A stretch of DNA of 64,000 bases, taken from Elephas maximus indicus. Taxonomy: Eukaryota > Chordata > Mammalia > Proboscidea > Elephantidae. A program made the position numbers and the translations under genes. The first letter of the stretch is position 1, and the number at the start of each line of letters is the position of its first letter. Of the stretch, positions 53,326-63,174 are shown in pieces. Under the pieces are notes generated by a model. The model ran no database searches, had not been told where the DNA came from, and saw only the letters and a list, made by a program, of their open reading frames with translations. The DNA is taken from assembly GCF_024166365.1 (NCBI RefSeq), contig NC_064843.1:58056532-58120531 (forward strand), given 5' to 3'.

Positions 53326-54513
53326 TAGGACAGTGGATGTAACGGCTTAGTAATTTCTGGCAGACTTCAGGGTGCTGGTGAGTGTGTCTTACCCGTTACT
53401 TACTGTGGCTGTCTACTTTCCTGTTTTCAGTATGATGACCAGGTCAGAAAGACCTACGGTTTACCCTCTCCAGACAATGAACTCCAGTCTTCAGGGCTAA
53501 CGGAGGAGCAGGGTAGAGTTTAGGAGAGGAACTAGGGATCTGAGGGCTTCTCAAACTAATTTCACTTCTTTCTTTTTAAACACACATATTTTGTATGTTT
53601 TACTTGTGGGTTTGTGTTTTAAAAAGATCTCATTTTGTACTTTCAGTGGAGCTTTGGTAGGGAACTAAATTAGATGTGTATATAGTATTCAAACCACACC
53701 TCCCCCCCCCCCATCTTAACACAAAACCTGTGAAGTCTTTGACACTTATGTTAGGAAACGTGCTTGAAGCACTGTCACTCCTGGCTTATTTGTTTTCTCA
53801 ACATTATTGCTCATACGCATCATTATAATAGCCAGAAGCCCAAATGGTTTTAGTCAAAGTCATTTTTCTGTTTCTCTTGGCCTCTGTGCAAGGCGTGGGG
53901 AATCATGAACCCATTTTTAAGCTTCCCAACTCCTCTGATTGGCAGTTATGCTGGGTAGTTTCAGAGTTGGTAGGTTGAGAAAGGAACTAGTAATGCCTCT
54001 TTTCTGCCAGGTGTTTGTAAACCTTGAGGTTGTATTTGTCTGCTGTGTTTTAATTTGCAGTAACCTCCTTTCAAGTATTTCAGACTCTTTTAGCCTAGAA
54101 ATATAATTTAAAAAAATTAATATTTACTTTTTTGAGGTAGCAAAATAGTTTCCATCCCCGTTTTCCATAATGAGATTTGGGTAAAGTATAGTTGGTATTG
54201 ATTATGGAACCAAGGTCAGGTGTCCTACTTGAGTTTAGCAGTAATAGAAATAGATCACAGTTGCTGATGGTTGGTTTAGAATGGACAGTGTGAGTCATTA
54301 CACTTAGTTTTGGGACTGGTTCAGTGGCCTAAAAAAGTTGCATCACAGAAAAACTTGATATTCAAGTCTCAAAGATTATGTACACCTTTATGCTAGAATT
54401 AAGAAAGAATTAATGTTGTAAGTTGTGTTCTGTTGTTTGCGACTTTAAAATACCGAGTGTTTCCATATTCTCCATACTCTCTATCATTTACTTCCCTCTG
54501 TGTATGTGAGCAG
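53326..54513. other. No gene recognised; short C-run
   Basis: A run of 14 C at about 53699-53712. The rest is unique-looking intronic DNA with no clear signal. Splice-like or coding features were not found. Confidence 0.4.
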
Positions 54514-54728
54514 TGGAGCCCTGAGTGGCTGGCGCAAATGGTTAAGCATTTGGGTACTTACCAAGAGGTTGGTGGTTTGAACCCCCCTAGAGGAAGAAAG
54601 CCCTTAAAATCTGTTTCGAAAACGTCGCAGCCATTAAAACCCTCTGGAGTGCGGTTCTACTTTGCAACGCCTGGGGTCACCGAGAGTTGGAATCGACTTC
54701 ACGGCAACGGATTTGGTTTTGTTTTTGG
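54514..54728 (+). mobile_element. AfroSINE, 'ggagccctgagtggctggcgcaaa' copy
   Basis: Plus strand: head gagccctgagtggctggcgcaaatgg, middle gtttcgaaaacgtcgcagcc, tail ggggtcaccgagagttggaatcgacttcacggc and a T-rich end. Flanks tgtatgtgagcag and tgtgtgagcac may be the target duplication. Confidence 0.82.
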
Positions 54729-54954
54729 TGTGTGAGCACGTGGTAACTGTATGTAGAGATTCTGAGTGAACCTTGATTATAAAGACAATACCTCAGGCGT
54801 ATTGATTCACTCTCTGAGAGTCAGGTCCTTGAATCAGTATTTTACAAAAGTTCTGCCAGAGGTGACTCAGACCAGTTTGAAATCCATTGTGCTTCACGTG
54901 CAAGTTAGAAACTGATTGTCAAATGAGATAAAAAGCAGCAAAGTAATTATCTAA

Positions 54955-55051
54955 TGATTGTGAGGACGGTGCAGGCCCGGGCAGCACTTCTTTTGTTGTG
55001 CATGGGGCTGCTGTGAGAGGTGGAATCGACTCGATGACACCTGACCCCAAC
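54955..55051 (+). mobile_element. RTE 3' tail only, 97 bases, exact target duplication
   Basis: The insert reads the last 97 bases of the RTE (tgattgtgagg.cggtgcag ... ttgttgtgcatgg ... aatcgactcgatgacacctgaccccaac). A perfect 13-bp repeat agtaattatctaa flanks it at 54942-54954 and 55052-55064. Confidence 0.92.
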
Positions 55052-55064
55052 AGTAATTATCTAA

Positions 55065-56065
55065 CAGCAACTGTTGTGACATGGGGCGGAGTCCTAGGAG
55101 CGGTGGGTACTCTCTGGTGGTCGCTGGAGCAGAGCAGGGAGAAGCCGAAGTGGTGGATGCTGGTTATACTAGCGGTCTGTTTTTGCTCTCCAGATTTTCC
55201 TTCCCAGCTGGGCAGCAAATTTTGGTGCTCTGTTCAGAGTATCCTTTAATGGTCCTTATTGTCAAAGCTTTGCAGTTGGATATAAATAACTTAAAAAAAA
55301 ATTTTAAGTAAAACTGAGTTTGATTTTGCTTTTTAAAATAAACTTTAGTTTTCTTGACAGCTAAGCAGTTAATATCTTCACAATCTAACATGAAATTAGT
55401 TCTCACTTTAGAGAAATTATGAGAAATGAGACTGATGGGAGAGGACTCTTTCTGTTCGGTAAAAGCACGATGCAAAGATAAAGAACACACGGCTCAGTAT
55501 ATCAGTGTTACACTGTTTTTTATTTTTTTTAGATCCACCATAATGTGTCTTTGTGATAACAAATCCGTCAGAATTAATAGTCTCACAGGACTTCTTAATT
55601 GTCACCACAGAGGAACTGCTATTTCAGTATAATTGGCTTCTTTTGTAATCTTACGTGCTTTATTTTATTTAAAACATTTTGAGAATAATGTTTTACTTAA
55701 AACCCATAGACTTCACCAGAGTCCATTGCACCAAAAAAGGTTAAGACTCCCAGGCACTAGTACAAAAAATGCTTTGACTTTGGGCCTGTCAGTAGTTGTG
55801 AGTCACTCTTATTATTGCTGTTTCATTATAAAAATTAAACCTGTAGGCAAAGAAGTAAACAGCAATGAGCTAAGATGTCCTGTATTTCATAAAATTTTAC
55901 AACCAAATTTTAGCGATCATCACGTGGAGCTGGGTAGAAATACAGAATCTCAGACTCTACCCCGGACGTTCTAACTCAGACTGCAAAAGCTGCGTTAGCA
56001 AGATCCCCAGAGGACTCCTGGGCACGTTGGAGTCTGATAAGCGCTTCCCCTAAATTGCGGTTGAA
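55065..56065. other. No gene; MER5-like scrap at 55915-56050
   Basis: 55915-56050 (cacgtggagctgggtagaaatacagaatctcagactctaccccgg) has MER5-like composition. The rest, including a 113-codon frame at 55633-55974, shows no recognisable domain. Confidence 0.4.
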
Positions 56066-56281
56066 GGCCACCACCAGTTGCCATCGGGTTGGCGCCAGCT
56101 CAGGGCAGTGACCCCGTGTGTGTGTCAGGGTAGAGCCCTGCTCCATAGGGTTTCAGTGGCCGAGGTTTCGGGAGTAGACTGTCAGACCTTTCTCCTGAGG
56201 TGCCTCTTGGTGAACCTGAACCTCCAGCCTTGTGGTTAGCAGCTAAGCACATTAACCATTTGCTCCATCCAGGGACCCCAC
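56066..56281 (-). mobile_element. AfroSINE, 'gtccctggatggagc' subgroup
   Basis: Minus strand: head ggggtccctggatggagcaaatgg, middle ggtttcagtggcc and tail like gctggcgccaacccgatggc. Confidence 0.82.
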
Positions 56282-56404
56282 AGTGGAAGAAATTTAATTT
56301 AGAGATGTTAAGTGTCTTGTCCAAGGTGACACAGTTAGTTAGTTAGTGGAGGTGGTTGAATGGACTGTTGCCCTCATAATTCTGGTGCTTTAGTTCAAAG
56401 TTAT

Positions 56405-56941
56405 CTTCTTTTGGTCTTCAGAGATGTTATGGATTGAATTGTGCTCCCCCAAAATTTGGGTCACCCTGGGTAGGCCATGATTCCCAGTCCTGTGATTGTC
56501 CACCATTTTGTCATTTTATGTGATTTTCCTGTGTGTTCTCAATCCTGCGTCTATGATATTAATGAGGCAGGATTAGAAGCAGTTATGTTAATGACACAGG
56601 ACTCAATCTACAAAATTAGGTTGTATCTCGAGTCAGTCTCTTTTGAGATATAAAAGAAGCTAGCAGAGAGATGAAGGGACTTCCTACCACCAAGAAAGCA
56701 GAGCCAGGAGCAGAACATGTCCTTTGGATCCGGGGTCCCTGTGCTAAGAAGCTTCTAGGCCAGGGGAAGATTGATCACAAGGACCTTCCTTCAGAGCTGA
56801 CAGAGAAAGAAAGCCTTCCCCTGGAGCTGGCACCCTTAATTTAGACTTATAGTCTCCTAGACTGTGAGGGAATAAAATTCTGGTTGTTAAAGCCACCCGT
56901 TTGTGGTATTTCTGTTACAGCACCGTCAGATAACTAAGATG
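56405..56941 (-). repeat. Dispersed repeat 'family A', copy 3, inverted
   Basis: On the minus strand it starts cttagttatctgacggtgctgtaac and ends ccaaattttgggggagcacaattcaatcc. Interior words match 41208-41725 in the same order. Confidence 0.8.
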
Positions 56942-57507
56942 TTAATAATTAAACTGCAGTTACTTAAGGAATATTTAATCTTTTTACCATCCCATTAATT
57001 TACCCCAGATTGTTAACTTACCCACTGGAATCAAAATAGAAGAGTTACTAGTTTGGAGGGAGGAGCTATACCGGCATTAGGGAGGAGGGGCCTCGGGGGA
57101 AGGCAGGAGTCCCGGGGTGCGTCGTGGGCCAGGCCGCTGGAGGAGTATCCTCTCCCTGCTCCGTCTGTCCTTCTTGTTTCAGTTTTGCTTTATAAAAATC
57201 ATTGTCAAGAATCCAGGCACCAGTTGTTTCATCTTCGTTTCTTCTGTATTGGTGCTGGCTCAAAGATTCACCGAGTAAATCAAGGTAGAATACATTTAAG
57301 CGTATTTATTCCTTCTAAATTCAATCTAACATACAGTTTACCTAGTGGAGCTTTTGATTATAGGCTGTCTCTGGGTTACTAATGTCCAACTTACAGACAA
57401 TTCCTACTTGCCCTTTAATGTTACGTAAGTTTGCCCTCACTTTGAAACGATTGAGCCAAGCCCTACTCCCAGTAAATCTTCACTACAGTCACCTTCACAT
57501 GCTGCAC
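56942..57507. other. Unassigned, with a GC-rich patch at 57053-57165
   Basis: About 110 bases (ggaggaggggcctcggggg ... gcgtcgtgggccaggccgctgg) are much richer in G+C than the flanks. A 109-codon plus frame (57053-57382) covers it but has no recognisable domain. It may be an intronic regulatory element or alternative exon; unproven. Confidence 0.35.
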
Positions 57508-57706
57508 CAAAAAACCAAACTCGTTGCTGTCACATCAATTCCAACTTACAGCGACCCTGTAGGCCAGAGTAGAACTGCCTGGTAGGGTTTCCAAGTCTGT
57601 AAATCACAGACTGCCGGATCTGTCTCCCGTAGAGCAACTGGCGAGTCTGAAGCTCCGACCTTTCGATTAGCAGCTGAGCTCTTAACTACTGTGCCACTAG
57701 AGCTCC
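57508..57706 (-). mobile_element. AfroSINE, long variant
   Basis: Minus strand: head ggagctctagtggcacagtagttaag, middle agatccggcagtctgtgatttacag and tail gttggaattgatgtgacagc. Confidence 0.82.
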
Positions 57707-57959
57707 TTTTTCTCGTACTAAAATAAGGCTAAATAAGAACCATATATGCACCTGTTCGGACTTACCTACAAATTTGACTTGAAGGCAGAGTTAGGAGTGG
57801 ATCTTGTTTGTAACCCTGGGACTGCCTGTAATTTACACAGGCAAAATTTAGCATAAAATTACTAGTCATGAGGAACCGTACTTGTCTAACATCAAAGCCT
57901 CTAAAGCCTTTGCAACAGAAAGATTAGGGGAGGTGAACATTTGGTGAAACTAATCAGCC

Positions 57960-58425
57960 TCGTGATCATCAAAGCACTTTAATCTGACTCCTTTCCACCT
58001 TCCCTCTTCCAGTCCATTGGTTCCCAGGTGCAGTCAAAACCTGTGTGGTATTGAACATCCATCCCCTCTTCTTTGGTACTATTGCCACTACCCTGGTTAA
58101 GGCCGTTATCACCTCTTGCCTTACTTACTAAATTAGCCTTTGAACTGATCTCCCTGTTAAAATTCTCTTCTTGTCCTGTTATATCTTATGCATGGCTTCA
58201 TGTCTTCCAAAAGCACAACTCTGGTGTCTTATTTTTCTTTTGAAAAATATCCAGTGTCTGTAACTCCTGAGACTGCCATTGAAGCCCTCTTCTACCTGAA
58301 GCCAGTTCACTTCTTCAATTTCCTCTTCCTTACCCTTCTTTCATATTGTATGTGCCTGGTTCCCTTTGTTAGTAGTGGTCTCTTTCGTCCTTTCAGTTCA
58401 CTTATTTTAGAGTCCTTTACTCATT
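57960..58425 (+). mobile_element. L2 LINE fragment, left of RTE insertion
   Basis: caagcccatccccttcttctttgg-type stretch, then gttaaggccgttatcacc, actgatctccctg, gaagccctcttctacctg. It resembles L2 sequence before the usual 3' end. Confidence 0.5.
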
Positions 58426-59213
58426 AACGATCTGCAATATGCAGATAACACAACCTTGCTTGCTGAAAGCGAAGAGGACTTGAAGCACTTACTGATGAAG
58501 ATCAAAGACCACAGCCTTCAGAACAGATTACAAGTCAACATAAGGAAAACAAAAATCCTCACAACTGGACCAATAAGCAACATCATGATAAATGGAGAAA
58601 ATATTGAAGTTGTCAAGGATTTCATTTTATTTGAATCTAATCAATGCTCATGGGAGGAGCAATCAGGAAATCAAACAAAAAAAAATTTTTTTTTTTTTAT
58701 TTGCTGCAAAAGATCTCTTTAAAGTGTTAAAAAACAAAGGAGTCACTTTGAGGACTAAGGTACGCTTGACCCAAGCCATGGTATTTTCAGTTGCCTCATA
58801 ACGCATGCGAAAGCTCGGCAGTGAGTAAGGAAGACCAAAGAAGAATTCATGCATTTGAATTATGGTCTTGGCGAAGAATATCGAATACACCATGGACTGC
58901 CAGAAGAATGAACAAGTCTGTCTTGGAAGAGGTACAGCCAGAATGTTCCTTAGAAGATAGGATGGCAAGACTTTGTCTCACGTACTTTGGACATGTTATC
59001 AGGAGGGACCAGTCTCTGATGAAGGACATCATGCTTGGTAGAGGGTCAGCAAAAAAGGGGGAGACCCTCAACAAGATGAATTGACACAGTGGCTGCAACA
59101 GTGGCCTCCAACATGGCAACAATTATGAGGATGGTGCAGGAAGGGGCAGTGTTTGGTTCTCTTGTGCATGGGTTTGCTTTGAGTTGGAACCAACTCGACA
59201 GCGCCTAACAACA
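58426..59213 (+). mobile_element. RTE (BovB-like) LINE, 3' part, inserted in L2
   Basis: Plus strand. The frame 58456-58722 begins MLAESEEDLKHLLMKIKDHSLQNRLQVNIRKTK and holds ILTTGPISNIMINGENIEVVKDFIL. A second frame, 58791-59084, gives ELWSWRRISNTPWTARRMNKSVLEEVQPECSLEDRMARLCLTYFGHVIRRDQS. The 3' end is the tail at 59160-59213 (ttgggttggaaccaactcgacagcgcctaacaacaa). A small insert with A/T runs at 58676-58700 breaks the frame. It is dead. Confidence 0.92.
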
Positions 59214-59429
59214 AAGTCAGCTTACAGCCACCTCCTTCATGAAATCTTCCTTGACTAGCTACGCCTCCTCAGTTTAATCTTGACCTCTTTGAAACCGCCC
59301 CCCCCCCAGTTGGAGTTTATCAAGGAATAATGAATGTTCTGCCAAGTATTAAGCTTTATATATGCTATCTTTATCTCCTCCTTTAGTCACATGTCTTCCT
59401 TGGGGGTTTGATTCATCTGTGATTTCCTC
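59214..59429 (+). mobile_element. L2 LINE fragment, right of RTE insertion
   Basis: ttacagccacctccttcatgaaatcttccttgactagc, the usual L2 3' words after the point where 58425 breaks off. A C-run of 11 lies near 59298-59308. Confidence 0.5.
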
Positions 59430-60009
59430 AGGTCAACACAGTAGTGAACAAGATAGACACAGTGCTTGCCCTTAAGAAATTTATAGCCCCTTAAGGAACT
59501 TACCGCCTATTTGGAGAGCCAGACATTAATAAAATCATCTTAAAAATCGAACATTAAAACTATGATAAGTGCTACGGGGTAGAGATACATGATCTAATAG
59601 GAGCACATGATGGAGGTTTTGACCCAGAGGACTTTGCAAAGTGAGACTTGCTAAGCGATCTGAAGAGTGCATTAGGCAGTGAAGGGAGGGAAGTACTGTC
59701 CAGGCAGAGTATGTGTTATGAGCAAAGGCCCTGAAGTGGGGAGGGAGCATGACAAATAAAAAGGCAGCCAGGGCAGTAAGATTGCAGAGAATGTGTGGTG
59801 TAAGATAAGGCTGGGGAGGTGGGTAAAGCCAGATAGATCATGCATGCTCAAAAATTATTACTGTTTTTGTTCTCAGACCAATGGAAAGCCATTGAAGTCT
59901 TTGACGTATGGTGATGGATTCATGTCTCCAATCTCTCTGGCCGCAATGTAGAGAATGAACTGGAGGATAGAGGGGATCAGCAGTGGGCATGGGCAGTCTG
60001 TTGTATTAG
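59430..60009 (+). repeat. Ancient dispersed repeat 'family D', copy 5 left part
   Basis: gtcaacacagtagtgaacaagatag, agtgcttgcccttaagaaatttatagcc, gagagccagacattaataaaatcatc, ataagtgctacggggtaga, caggcagagtatgtgttatgagcaaaggccctgaagtggggagggagcatgac, aatggaaagccattgaagtc. Confidence 0.7.
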
Positions 60010-60320
60010 AACAACCACAGCAACAAATTAAACCCAAAATCTCGGCTTAACGCGGTAAAGATTTATTTCTATTCATAAAAGTCCAGTGGGGTTGGATAGT
60101 CCTCTTCTATCTTGTAGTGTGTCCATCAAGGTCATCTTGGCAGGAGAAGACAGTTTAGAGATCACTTTTAAAGGACCAGGACTGGAAGTGGTTTATGTAT
60201 CACTTGTGCCCATAGCTCACTGAACAGAGCTCAGTCACATGGCCCCATCTGAACTCACAAAGAGGCTAGGGAATGTAGTCTACCTGTGGACCAGGAAGAG
60301 GAAACAGTGTGATCTACACA
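60010..60320 (+). repeat. Dispersed repeat 'family C', copy 3, nested in family D
   Basis: aacaaattaaacccaaaatctcggcttaacgcggtaaagatttatttctattcat, cagtggggttgg, aaggaccaggactggaagtgg, gctcagtcacatggcccc, gaggctagggaatgtagtctacctg. Confidence 0.6.
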
Positions 60321-60725
60321 CACTCTGAATCCTTCCCCCACCCCTCAAAAAAGAATAAAAACCACTTGGGAGGTTATCGTAACAGTTCAGATGAGAAGCA
60401 GTGGTAGCTTGAGCTGGGAAGGTGGCTGCACAGATAGAGAGAAATGGATGTCTTGGAATGAAAATAAAAGACAAGTGATGTGGGAGAGAAGGAGCTGCTG
60501 TGAATGTCTCTTAGGTGTGTGGCTTGTATAACTAGAAGGATGGTGATGCGAACTAGGAAAGGAAGACCAACTAGAAGGGACCATTTGGTATTTGATTTTG
60601 AACATGCTGAGCGTTAGATGCCTTTGAGCCATCCAACTAGAGATGTCAGGTAGGAAATTGAGTGTAAAGTCTGGGAGCTCAGAAAAGGAGAAGTCCGGAC
60701 AGTGCGTGAGGTGTTTGGATTAGAT
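60321..60725 (+). repeat. Ancient dispersed repeat 'family D', copy 5 right part
   Basis: gcagtggtagcttgagctgggaaggtggc, ttggtatttgattttgaacatgctgagcgttagatgcctttgagccatccaactagagatgtcaggtagg. The family continues directly after the family C piece. Confidence 0.65.
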
Positions 60726-61144
60726 GATTGAAACTACAAGCTTGGATGAGATCCAGGGAGGACACAGTGTCATTCCTTCCCACCTGCACTGCCACCGGCA
60801 GCTACTTTGCCTGCTGCTCCAGGGCTGTTGGCGTGTTACCACATTACAGTGCCAGATGGCACCACCACTGCCACACGGGGCCTTTAGTGGTCCTCGGACC
60901 CTTTTACTTGTTCAAAGGTGATTCCTTTTGAAATTCCCCATAATAGCTATTGAACATTTTTAACTAGTAGGTTCTCAAACTCCTGCCCTACTCCTCCTGG
61001 CTTAAGCAGTGTATCTTCCCCCTCTAAAACTGTCCCCCTCCCCCCTCCCCAATGTTAGAGGAAAAAACATGTATCCTTTTCTAAGACCAGCTCCTCTCTC
61101 TCCACCCTGGGTCTCATTAATCTCTTTCGAGCTCTGACTGTTAA
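60726..61144. other. No gene recognised
   Basis: GC-moderate unique sequence (ctgccaccggcagctactttgcctgctgctcc). Two overlapping 65-67 codon frames are chance. Confidence 0.35.
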
Positions 61145-61293
61145 TTATGTGAGTGGTTAGGAGTGTGCTCTGGAGCCAGATTGCCTGAGTTCAAATCCCA
61201 GGGACCCTGGACAGGTTGTTTAATCTTTTCTGGGCGTCAGTTTCCCTGTCTACAAAATGCAAATAATCATGATGCCTCCTTCATAGAATTGTT
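61145..61293 (+). mobile_element. MIR SINE
   Basis: gtgtgctctggagccagattgcctgagttcaaatcccag, ttgtttaatcttttctgggcgtcagtttccctgtctacaaaatgcaaataatcatgatgcct, the classical MIR order. Confidence 0.8.
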
Positions 61294-61302
61294 GTGATTT
61301 AG

Positions 61303-61344
61303 ACCAAACCAAACCCATTGCCATCGAGTTGATTCTAACTCATA
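61303..61344 (-). mobile_element. AfroSINE tail only, about 42 bases
   Basis: Only ctatgagttagaatcaactcgatgg plus the A-rich end is present on the minus strand. gatttagac flanks it at 61294-61302 and 61346-61354, a 9-bp target duplication. Among the smallest SINE insertions one can define. Confidence 0.85.
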
Positions 61345-61359
61345 GCGATTTAGACAGCG

Positions 61360-62934
61360 TCTAAATTAGCTTTTTTCTTTGATGTTTTACTCCTTCAAGC
61401 TCAGAAACTTTTAATATGATCAGGTCTCCCCAGTTCTAAGATAACTTCCATAAAGCTATTACTCAGCTTTCCCTTTGCCGTTAATCAGCCTGAAGAGTCA
61501 TCTGTGGTTTCTGCCTTTACTGCCTCAGTTCCCTGTGGGTCCTCAGCCTGCTTTCCAGATTTTTGCCTTATTCCTCCAATCTGCTGAAATGCTGAGAGAC
61601 CCAGCTGCCAAGCTCAGTGATCTGTTTTCAGTTATTCTTCCCAAACTTTGCAGTTTTTTGTACTGGTGACCTACCTCCTCAGGATACTCTCCCTTGGCTT
61701 CTAGGATGCAGTTTTCTCCCTTTGTACTTTTTCTTAGTTTTTTGATCATTTCTTCCTCTTGCCACTTAGTGTTGGTGGCCCCATGGTGTTGGCTATAGTC
61801 CTAAATACCTATTAGGCACAACTTCCTATTAGATCCATGCCCGTATTTCCAGTCGCTGACTGGTCATCATCACCTGGGTATCCTGTACATCCTTCAAAAT
61901 TGACGTGGCAAACCGTACTGTCCCCAGCCCCTTCTCTTTATACGTCACAACCTGTCTAGTCACCAGTCTAGAAAGCCCTGGGTCTTCTTTGATGTTCCTC
62001 CTTCACGTTTCACTCAGCTGTATTGGTTCTACTTTGAAATGCCCTTGGATTGGTTTTTAGTTTTATTTACTTTGTTGTTGAGAATGTACACAGCAGTTCA
62101 TACACCAGCTCAGCAGTTCCTTGGGTTGGTTTGTTCTCAACGCCACTGCTGTGTAGTTCGGAGCTCTCTCCTCTGGATATTTGTAATTGTCTCAAAACTG
62201 GTCTTTCTGCTTCTGGTTTCCCCTTCACAGTCTTCAGTGTTCATTTCCTCAGGCAGAAGTGTCTATAATGTTTCCTTCATCAGAAACCTTTACGGAGCCT
62301 CGTTTCTGATAGAAAAAAGCCCAGACTCCCCTTAGTGAGACTTGAACTGCACCCGTGAGATCTGCCGGTTTGGGTGGTTTAGCCGCGTTGTAGTTGTGGA
62401 GCGGACATCACATACCGCTGTTCTCAGCTGCTGGCACGGGGTTAATCTGACGGATTTCTGTGTCGGAACACGGAATGTTGTTGGAAGTACTTCATTTAGA
62501 TATTGACAGACGCATCAAATATTGGTTGAGGCTTCAAATGTTGCTTTTAAAAATTGGTCGTTGGATCAAATGTGACTTGCATACACATCAACATTGCAGA
62601 CCAGGAGGTTAGAGGGATTGGCGTTCGTTTCTGGCTCTTCATAATGTTTTGTCGCTTGGAACATTTTATTCATCTTTGTTAAAAAAAAAAAACAAAGATT
62701 CTTAACTTGCTTAACATAGGTAAGTTGTGAAGATCATAAAAATACTCCTCCTAAAGCAGTAATAGGTTAAAGGAAAGTGTTTTTTAAAAGTAGGAAAGTG
62801 GTAAGATTGTTTACTTTTGAGTTAGTTTTCTTGTCTGAGTTCTGTTATATCAGCCACTTCGTTCCTTGAGAGTGAAGTGTTCATTTATATGCAGAAAGTG
62901 TGGGTCTGATGTGGGCTTGATGGTGTGTTGTTTG
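61360..62934. other. No gene; old LINE-like remnants
   Basis: 61440-62050 is C/T-rich and may be an old L2/L1-type repeat. 62058-62130 (ttttatttactttgttgttgagaatgtacacagcag) resembles the L1 3' end of the 39411 lineage. A-run at 62681-62692. The 98-codon frame 62039-62335 has no recognisable domain. Confidence 0.4.
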
Positions 62935-63069
62935 TTGTTAGGTGCCATTGAGTCAGCTCTGCCTCCTGGTGATCCCATGCGTGTCAGAGAAGAACTGTGT
63001 TCCGTAGGGTTTTCAAGGCTGTGAAGCATATTGCCAGGAGCACTTAACCATTGGGCCGTCCGGGGACAC
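62935..63069 (-). mobile_element. AfroSINE, 'gtccccggacggccc' subgroup with internal loss
   Basis: Minus strand: head ggtgtccccggacggcccaatgg, tail aggaggcagagctgactcaatggcacctaacaacaaac. The B box and part of the middle are lost. Confidence 0.75.
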
Positions 63070-63174
63070 CATATTATATTTAGAGGTCTTTAAATGAACA
63101 GGATAATTAAATGACCCAGTTACCTTAATATTGAATAAAGGCTCTTAGTGTCTTTTTTCCCAGACTTCTCACAC

